21,016 nucleotides of DNA from a virus, in the IMG/VR virus record IMGVR_UViG_3300025137_000372, positions 1-21,016 of that record, one strand, 5' to 3'. Below are positions 1 to 3,697 of the stretch, piece after piece (the first letter of the stretch is position 1; each line of letters begins with the position of its first letter). The position numbers and the translations under genes were made by a program. The notes under the pieces were generated by a model, which saw only the letters and a list, made by a program, of their open reading frames with translations, did no database searches and had not been told where the DNA came from.

Positions 1-7
1 TTAAAAT

Positions 8-46
8 AAAATATATATAATACATAAGTATTATTATATATATTTT
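8..46. repeat. AT-rich bulged hairpin, copy 1
   Basis: Left arm 8-23, loop ATAA at 24-27, right arm 28-46. The arms are complementary apart from three extra bases in the right arm, about six pairs from the loop. It is nearly identical to the core of the copy at 1902-1944 and has the same plan as 541-576 and 1594-1636. It lies downstream of the minus-strand gene at 127-501. It could be a terminator, an mRNA processing site or a DNA cruciform; the sequence alone does not decide. Confidence 0.75.
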
Positions 47-126
47 TTTTACTGTCACTGACATGCTACATGAAAGGAAGAAATCATGCAACATGTTTCG
101 TCTATCTTTAAGACTCTTCAGAGTGA

Positions 127-501
127 CTAACTTTGAACATCAAGTCTTACTTTCGTAAAGTCTTTATTGGTAAAGAAACCAAAGAAACCAGTAAACTTGT
201 CTACTAATTGTCTCAATGAAAGTTTATCATTGACTCTAACTTCATCAATAACTTTCTTGCCTTGAGTTTGCACTAATACTTCTTGAGCATTAGAACAACT
301 ATCTTGCACAAGAATCTCAGTCCCTTGTATATCTGCAATCATCTTATGAGTTGATGATGCTGACATGTCAAAAGGTGAGCAAGTTACTTTAAGTTTACCA
401 TAGGTAAAAACTATATTGCCATTATCATTCGTTGTAATTAATGGTGTTTCTGAGTAGATTTTATTTTTTGCTACTCGCAAAATTAAGTTGTCAGTTGCCA
501 T
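127..501 (-). CDS. hypothetical protein, 124 aa
   Basis: I do not recognise this family. The start ATG (499-501) has a clear ribosome binding site: reading the minus strand, AAAGGAT lies about six bases upstream. The protein is a mix of polar and beta-prone segments with no membrane helix or signal peptide. Its C-terminal third contains an Arg-Gln-Leu-Val-Asp-Lys-Phe stretch and a Phe/Gly-rich FTGFFGFF segment near residues 103-110. It has two cysteines (about residues 41 and 69), too few for a metal site by themselves. It is the last gene in the window of a minus-strand group of four. It is separated from the next gene upstream (581-1312) by the bulged hairpin at 541-576 and followed by another at 8-46. 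By position it belongs to an early or accessory block transcribed away from the packaging genes. No function is proposed. Confidence 0.8.
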   Translation of the reverse strand: MATDNLILRVAKNKIYSETPLITTNDNGNIVFTYGKLKVTCSPFDMSASSTHKMIADIQGTEILVQDSCSNAQEVLVQTQGKKVIDEVRVNDKLSLRQLVDKFTGFFGFFTNKDFTKVRLDVQS

Positions 502-540
502 GTTATTATCCTTTCATGGTGGTTAATGTTTAATATAATA

Positions 541-576
541 AATAAATATATATTACACAAGTAATAATATATATTT
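541..576. repeat. AT-rich bulged hairpin, copy 2
   Basis: Left arm 544-556, loop ACAA 557-560, right arm 561-576, with three extra bases in the right arm as in copies 1 and 3. Compared with those copies the fourth pair from the loop is swapped (T-A instead of A-T) and the loop differs at one base, so pairing is kept while sequence changes. It lies in the gap between the stop of the 581-1312 gene and the ribosome binding site of the 127-501 gene. Confidence 0.75.
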
Positions 577-580
577 TTTA

Positions 581-1312
581 TTAATGTTGGTAAATCGCAA
601 CACTTTTCGCATTGAGATTTGAACCACTACAAAGTACACAAGTTGCACATGTAGTTCGTCTTCCAGCCTCTTTAGAGGCAGGGCAAAGCACTTCTTTTGT
701 CTTGTCAAGCACTTCGTCTTTCTGCATAACTCTAAAGGTTCGTAGTCCTTTAGACCAGAATTTCTTTGACTCCTCGTAAGAGTCAGCACTCATCATGCTA
801 ATATCACTTCTTACATCACAACTACTGTTGTGAGATTGATGTGTATAGCTTGTATGTTTCTTAGCTTTGCTAAGTAAACTATCCCAGATGTAGCTAGGTA
901 CTGCACTTGGGTCACCATAAGTTCCAAGTCTTACGACTTGATTTTCGCCTAGACTTTGTATGTCTTTATGATGTTTAACTACTTTGTAGTTACCTTTCTT
1001 AAATGCTCTGTAGGTTGCCAAGACACCTTGATATAACTTGACATAGCAAGTTCTATTCTTAGCTTGTTTTCTATCTGGTTCAGTAGTAACTGAACCCCTA
1101 TGCTTACAATCACCACAGATTGAGTAGTCCTCGCCAGTTTTACTGGCAAGTCTTGGGTCTATATCACTTCGTATGATATAGGTTTGAGCCATATTGCCAG
1201 TCTTTTTGTTCAAACTTTGTGGTAAATATACCACACTTATTGACTTGCCATCTATCAAGGACTCACCTTGATAAATGACAAAACCTTTAGGTTTTTTGTT
1301 ATTATTTAGCAT
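581..1312 (-). CDS. conserved phage protein with two Cys clusters (CGDCKHRG family)
   Basis: 243 aa from the ATG at 1310-1312. A TTG six bases further upstream is in frame, but AGGAT sits at the right distance for the ATG. The sequence carries CGDCKHRG followed by a CYV about 24 residues later, then a VRLGTYGDPSAVP motif, a tyrosine-threonine-histidine segment, FRV, and a C-terminal CPASKE...C..C..C cluster. The Cys count and spacing suggest binding of zinc or an iron-sulphur cluster. From memory this matches a family of unknown function found in many actinobacteriophages and marine phages (possibly the one catalogued as DUF7227). I cannot confirm the accession. It overlaps the 1302-1565 gene by 11 bases, so the two are probably translationally coupled. 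The enzymatic role is unknown. The strictly conserved RLGxYGDP and Cys motifs argue for catalysis or nucleic-acid binding rather than a structural role (inference). Confidence 0.85.
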   Translation of the reverse strand: MLNNNKKPKGFVIYQGESLIDGKSISVVYLPQSLNKKTGNMAQTYIIRSDIDPRLASKTGEDYSICGDCKHRGSVTTEPDRKQAKNRTCYVKLYQGVLATYRAFKKGNYKVVKHHKDIQSLGENQVVRLGTYGDPSAVPSYIWDSLLSKAKKHTSYTHQSHNSSCDVRSDISMMSADSYEESKKFWSKGLRTFRVMQKDEVLDKTKEVLCPASKEAGRRTTCATCVLCSGSNLNAKSVAIYQH

Positions 1313-1565
1313 GTTCAATCCTTATCTTTTTAATTTTTGTTGCAAAATCACTATTAGAAAGCTCATAAGCCTTGCTTTGTATTTCATGATTTGTTTGTTT
1401 ATACAAATCCTTGTAGTAATTTTCCAATTCCCAACCAAAATCTTCAAGTCTTTCACCAACTTCGTTGGTTAATTTATCTATATGTTCCAAATCTTTTTGG
1501 ATAACTTCTAGTCTTTCATCAAAGCCATCTGGCAATGTTGTTTGTAAAACAATCTTATTTGTCAT
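1302..1565 (-). CDS. small acidic helical protein, 87 aa
   Basis: The start is placed at the ATG at 1563-1565, because AAAGGA lies seven bases upstream on the minus strand. The longer open frame to 1613 would run through the hairpin at 1594-1636 and has no ribosome binding site. The protein is rich in Glu, Lys, Leu and Asp. It is predicted by eye to be almost wholly helical, with a likely coiled coil from about residue 15 to 60 and a basic tail (KIKKIRIEHAK). Its stop overlaps the start of the downstream 581-1312 gene by 11 bases. I do not recognise it. A role as a small partner or inhibitor protein of the adjacent Cys-cluster protein is possible but is inference only. Confidence 0.75.
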   Translation of the reverse strand: MTNKIVLQTTLPDGFDERLEVIQKDLEHIDKLTNEVGERLEDFGWELENYYKDLYKQTNHEIQSKAYELSNSDFATKIKKIRIEHAK

Positions 1566-1593
1566 GTTAAGTCCTTTCTGTAAGTTGTTGTAA

Positions 1594-1636
1594 TATATTA
1601 CTACTACTTCCAAAAGAAGTAAGTAGTAGTTATATA
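1594..1636. repeat. bulged hairpin, copy 4 (divergent sequence)
   Basis: Inner stem 1606-1610 pairs with 1616-1620 around a CAAAA loop. Four extra bases (1621-1624) interrupt the right arm. Then 1594-1605 pairs with 1625-1636 with one mismatch. The sequence is unrelated to copies 1-3, apart from AT ends, but the architecture is the same: short inner stem, A-rich loop, 3-4 base bulge on the same arm, long outer stem. It lies between the stop of the 1644-1859 gene and the ribosome binding site of the 1302-1565 gene. Confidence 0.7.
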
Positions 1637-1643
1637 TAAGTTG

Positions 1644-1859
1644 TTACTTTTTCCAGCTATTATCATATTCTATGATATTTGCTAAAGCAAAATAAGTTAT
1701 GGATAATAATCCATAACCAATAAAACCTATTCCCATAATGTCTGGTGTTACACCAAGACTTGGTGCAAAGCAAAGTAAAACAAGACTTAAGAAACTTAAG
1801 ACTCCACTAATTGCAGAGATTTTTAAACAAAGTTTAGATTGAAACATAAAATCTAACAT
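1644..1859 (-). CDS. small membrane protein with two predicted transmembrane helices, 71 aa
   Basis: The ATG is at 1857-1859, with AAAGGA five bases upstream on the minus strand. Two hydrophobic stretches are visible, about residues 12-34 (ISAISGVLSFLSLVLLCF) and 42-62 (IMGIGFIGYGLLSITYFALA). They are separated by a short PSLGVTPD loop, with a polar tail ending NSWKK. It is therefore a small two-pass inner-membrane protein. It is the first gene after the divergent control region in the minus direction. Small membrane proteins in such early blocks can act in superinfection exclusion, host membrane takeover or lysis control, and holins also have this size. Nothing in the sequence separates these options, and no endolysin is adjacent. 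Function unassigned. Confidence 0.75.
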   Translation of the reverse strand: MLDFMFQSKLCLKISAISGVLSFLSLVLLCFAPSLGVTPDIMGIGFIGYGLLSITYFALANIIEYDNSWKK

Positions 1860-1889
1860 ATTTTTCCTTTCACAGTTGGTTGTTGTCTA

Positions 1890-1953
1890 AGTAGTATATA
1901 ACAAAAATATATATAATACATAAGTATTATTATATATATTTTTGTATACTACT
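1890..1953. repeat. 64-base palindrome containing hairpin copy 3
   Basis: The core 1902-1944 is nearly the same sequence as copy 1 (8-46), with loop ATAA at 1920-1923 and three extra bases in the right arm. Flanking arms 1890-1898 (AGTAGTATA) and 1945-1953 (TATACTACT) are exact reverse complements. Three extra bases (1899-1901) on the left balance the bulge on the right, so both arms are 30 bases long. It lies between the minus-strand promoter candidate at 2013-2041 and the first minus-strand gene, so it would form in the 5' leader of that transcript. Confidence 0.85.
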
Positions 1954-2004
1954 AAAGGTTTGGGAAAATGAGATAGCATTGAATTTATTACATAAATTGT
2001 GATT

Positions 2005-2028
2005 GAAAGAGTCTTATCTTACTCTTTC
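2005..2028. promoter_or_regulatory. perfect 8+8 inverted repeat overlapping a -10 candidate
   Basis: GAAAGAGT (2005-2012) and ACTCTTTC (2021-2028) are exact reverse complements around an 8-base centre that contains the minus-strand -10 candidate (2013-2018). A second perfect inverted repeat, AGACTC-AA-GAGTCT, lies at 2043-2056, just upstream of the -35 candidate. This arrangement fits operator sites flanking or covering a promoter for the leftward genes; the binding protein is not identified. Confidence 0.5.
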
Positions 2029-2041
2029 TTATTGATATCAA
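2013..2041 (-). promoter_or_regulatory. candidate sigma70-like promoter for leftward genes
   Basis: On the minus strand TTGATA (2036-2041) resembles a -35 hexamer. A spacer of 17 bases then leads to GATAAG (2013-2018), a weak -10 with 4 of 6 consensus bases. It is the best candidate I see between the palindrome array and the 1644-1859 gene. In such AT-rich sequence other -10-like words exist, so this is tentative. Confidence 0.35.
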
Positions 2042-2157
2042 GAGACTCAAGAGTCTATGACTGTCAAAGAATTGACATAAACTGTCAAATAAATGACAAA
2101 AGTGTCAGATAATTGGCATGTCAAAGTTTTGACACCACTAAATCTAGGTAATTTTAC

Positions 2158-2201
2158 TGCAATTAAGAATCATTCGCAGTGCAATTAAGAATCATTCTCA
2201 C
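2158..2201. repeat. 22-base tandem repeat, two copies
   Basis: TGCAATTAAGAATCATTC occurs at 2158-2175 and again at 2180-2197, exactly 22 bases apart. Each copy contains the 9-base dyad GAATCATTC (2167-2175 and 2189-2197). The pair lies inside the gap between the fourth and fifth TGTCAAA palindromes. It is likely a binding site for a second factor on the same face of the helix. Confidence 0.7.
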
Positions 2202-2206
2202 TAAAA

Positions 2207-2272
2207 TGTTCTACATTTGTTCCCTGTCAAAGTTTTGACTGTTCTACTTTTGTTCTATGTCAAACTTTTGAC
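2207..2272. repeat. 33-base tandem repeat containing palindromes 5 and 6
   Basis: 2207-2239 and 2240-2272 are adjacent copies with four differences in 33 positions. Each begins TGTTCTAC and ends with a TGTCAAA palindrome arm pair. The duplication explains the last two members of the palindrome array and suggests the array grows by local tandem duplication. Confidence 0.75.
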
Positions 2273-2279
2273 ACTAAGA

Positions 2280-2454
2280 GGGGGTAGAAAAAAACTAGGG
2301 GGGTGTGCAATAATATAAAAAAGGGTACCCCCAAAAAAATACCAAATAAAACCATAATGTACTACACAATTAGTAGTGTACAATAGGTAGTAGCCAATAA
2401 CAGCAGCAACTACTACATATATGGGGGGAGTTCTAAAGAATTATGGGGGGAGTT
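2280..2454. other. G-tract cluster with 22-base spaced repeat upstream of the terminase genes
   Basis: Runs of five or six G occur at 2280-2284, 2298-2303, 2423-2428 and 2445-2450, and GGGTACCCCC at 2323-2332. They stand out in a sequence where G-runs are otherwise short. TATGGGGGGAGTT is repeated exactly at 2420-2432 and 2442-2454, 22 bases apart. Lying just before the small terminase gene, this could be a terminase recognition (pac or cos) region or an operator. No cohesive end can be read directly. Confidence 0.4.
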
Positions 2455-2511
2455 TCAGAATAATCTATACAATATTGAGCACGAGAGATGCAATAGAGTT
2501 ATATAGACTAT

Positions 2512-2545
2512 GTATCACATATTCTAGTGATACTTTTGTTTTGTC
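2512..2545 (+). terminator. possible terminator hairpin
   Basis: GTATCAC (2512-2518) and GTGATAC (2527-2533) form a perfect seven-pair stem with an 8-base loop, followed by TTTTGTTTTGT. The stem is weak (3 G-C pairs). A second hairpin, GGGTTA-CCTT-TAACCC, lies at 2553-2568. They may block read-through into the packaging genes or be attenuator or operator elements; I cannot tell which. Confidence 0.35.
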
Positions 2546-2625
2546 TCCTCATGGGTTACCTTTAACCCTGGAAAACTTAGTAGAAGTATAGCATACTTTT
2601 TTAATTCTGGCAAGTTATTTTTTAA

Positions 2626-2661
2626 TTTGTTTATAATTTAAACTATGTTATAATACAAACT
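2626..2661 (+). promoter_or_regulatory. candidate promoter for the packaging operon, possibly leaderless
   Basis: A perfect TATAAT lies at 2649-2654, with a weak -35 (TTGTTT, 2627-2632) about 16 bases upstream. Another TATAAT lies at 2632-2637. Transcription from the 2649 box would start near 2661, at or beside the ATG at 2662. No Shine-Dalgarno sequence precedes that ATG, in contrast with most genes here. The combination fits a leaderless mRNA, or alternatively use of the upstream TATAAT with an SD-independent start. Confidence 0.45.
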
Positions 2662-3357
2662 ATGAAAAAAGATAAACATCTTCTATATGCTCACTTAGAT
2701 GATAGAGGTTTACGTGACCTTATAAAAGAATTAGCATCATATCGTAAGAAACCTAATGCAGGTAGGGACTTAATTGAGATGAGACGTGAGTATATGCGAA
2801 GATGTGAAGAAAGGAAACTAAATATGGCTGAGAAAAAAGCTAAGAAATTACCTGAAGGACAAAAAGTTGAGATGCTCCAAAGAGCACAGAAGAAATATAA
2901 CTCTTTTGCAAAGAATACTTTACCTAGTGGTCTATCTCCTATGCAGGAAAAGTTTTGTTTAGAGTACATTGCAACAGGTGACACCTTAACTGCATGGAAA
3001 GCAGCAGGATATAAAGACTGTAGGACTGAGGCAGATACTCGTGCAGAAAGTAAAAGACTTTTAAAGAATGATAAGATTGAAGAAAGATGTAATCAGATTA
3101 GGGAAGATGCAATAAAAGACGTAGGTCTTAATATTAATGAAGTTGTAAAGAAGTTTATGAAAGTTTATGACAGAGGTATGGAAGAGAATGATTTAACAAA
3201 CTCTAATAGAGCAATGGAGTTTATTGGTAAGCACATGGGTATGTTAATTGAACGACAAGAAATTAAACAAGAGGTAACTAACAAATCTCCTGAAGAATTA
3301 GAAAGAGAGATTAAGCATTACGAAAATGTTGTTAAACTTGAAAGTGGTAATAACTAA
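2662..3357 (+). CDS. terS: terminase small subunit (Terminase_2-like)
   Basis: 231 aa. It recognises phage DNA and brings it to the large terminase for packaging. The central part, from about residue 91, reads LSPMQEKFCLEYIATGD, then TAWKAAGY and a series of helices. This is the pattern of the Terminase_2 small-subunit family (LTPkQekFveeYl...AaikAGY), with a helix-turn-helix DNA-binding fold. The roughly 90-residue N-terminal extension is strongly basic (RREYMRRCEERK, AEKKAKK) and is longer than in typical family members. It could be an extra DNA contact or an artefact of the start choice, since no ribosome binding site precedes ATG 2662. The C-terminal part (residues 150-225) is helical and acidic, as expected for oligomerisation and contact with the large subunit. 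It is followed by an overlapping membrane-protein gene and the large terminase, which supports the call. Confidence 0.8.
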   Translation: MKKDKHLLYAHLDDRGLRDLIKELASYRKKPNAGRDLIEMRREYMRRCEERKLNMAEKKAKKLPEGQKVEMLQRAQKKYNSFAKNTLPSGLSPMQEKFCLEYIATGDTLTAWKAAGYKDCRTEADTRAESKRLLKNDKIEERCNQIREDAIKDVGLNINEVVKKFMKVYDRGMEENDLTNSNRAMEFIGKHMGMLIERQEIKQEVTNKSPEELEREIKHYENVVKLESGNN

Positions 3358-3562
3358 AATTAATTTATATCTATTTTATATAATGGTAGGTATATTATTT
3401 AGTTGGCTTATATATATATTTAGTATGGCAATTTGGAATACATTTTGTAGAGGTTGTCCTGCTACTTGGTATGTAACTAATGTTCAACCTTTACTTCCTA
3501 AAATTAAACCTAAAATTATTATTGAAGAAGATGAAGAAGATTGGGAAGACAGTGAATTTTAA
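3326..3562 (+). CDS. small membrane-anchored protein with acidic tail (GCPATWY motif)
   Basis: 78 aa from ATG 3326, overlapping the terminase small subunit by 32 bases. An internal ATG at 3383 would give a 59-aa protein without overlap, and neither start has a good ribosome binding site. The sequence shows one hydrophobic helix (around residues 15-38, YIMVGILFSWLIYIFSMAIW). This is followed by a short Cys-containing segment NTFCRGCPATWYVTNVQPLLP, and an extremely acidic tail (EEDEEDWEDSEF). Similar short proteins with a CxGCP-T/A-WY motif after a membrane helix occur, as I recall, beside terminase genes in marine phages; no function is established. The CxxC pair could bind metal or form a disulphide. 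A packaging-linked or membrane-docking role is inference from position only. Confidence 0.7.
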   Translation: MLLNLKVVITKINLYLFYIMVGILFSWLIYIFSMAIWNTFCRGCPATWYVTNVQPLLPKIKPKIIIEEDEEDWEDSEF

Positions 3563-3697
3563 ATGGCATATAATCACTACCACAATAAATACTATAATAA
3601 ACAAATTAAACCTAAACAGTATAAAAGTCCAGTTGTTATGTGGTCTTCTGAATTGGTTCGTAACGAAGAGGGTGAAGAAAGTTATCAAAAAAAGTGA
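3563..3697 (+). CDS. small protein, 44 aa, Tyr/Asn/Lys-rich
   Basis: The ATG directly abuts the stop of the upstream gene (TAA 3560-3562). The stop TGA (3695-3697) overlaps the GTG start of the large terminase in a GTGA junction, so the open frame fills the gap exactly. It begins MAYNHYHNKYYNKQ, continues with a basic KPKQYKS segment and ends with an acidic/basic tail (NEEGEESYQKK). No domain is recognised. The perfect junctions on both sides are the main evidence that it is translated and that it couples translation of the membrane protein to that of the terminase. Confidence 0.65.
   Translation: MAYNHYHNKYYNKQIKPKQYKSPVVMWSSELVRNEEGEESYQKK

Larger units (their letters stand above)
2062..2273. 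promoter_or_regulatory. array of six 16-base palindromes TGTCAAAnnnnTTGACA (operator or iteron array)
   Basis: Copies start at 2062, 2083, 2103, 2119, 2225 and 2258. Examples are TGTCAAAGAATTGACA (2062), TGTCAAAGTTTTGACA (2119) and TGTCAAACTTTTGACA (2258). The 2103 copy is degenerate and the 2225 copy ends in T. Spacings are 21, 20, 16, 106 and 33 bases, so the first three are nearly in helical phase. Each copy is a dyad, as expected for a dimeric DNA-binding protein. The array sits between the leftward promoter candidate and the rightward packaging genes. It could be a multi-operator control region or a replication-origin iteron set. The cognate protein is not recognisable in this window. 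Confidence 0.8.

Noticed and set aside
553-1472. Frames at 553-789 (minus) and 1275-1472 (plus)
   Set aside because: They lie in alternative frames or on the opposite strand of the Cys-cluster and helical protein genes and have no start signals.
2062-2273. CRISPR array
   Set aside because: Repeat units are 16-base dyads with irregular and very short spacings (16-106 bases) and no spacer-like sequences of constant length.
2280-2450. G-quadruplex from the G-tracts
   Set aside because: The G-runs are separated by loops of 13 to about 90 bases, too long for an ordinary quadruplex; repeats as protein binding sites are a simpler reading.
1860-2661. tRNA or other structured RNA gene in the control region
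   Set aside because: I see no cloverleaf with a TTCGA-type T loop, or other known RNA family; hairpins there are simple.
2691-2984. Minus-strand frame opposite the small terminase gene
   Set aside because: Antisense shadow of a gene supported by family motifs; hydrophobic composition results from reversed Lys/Glu codons.
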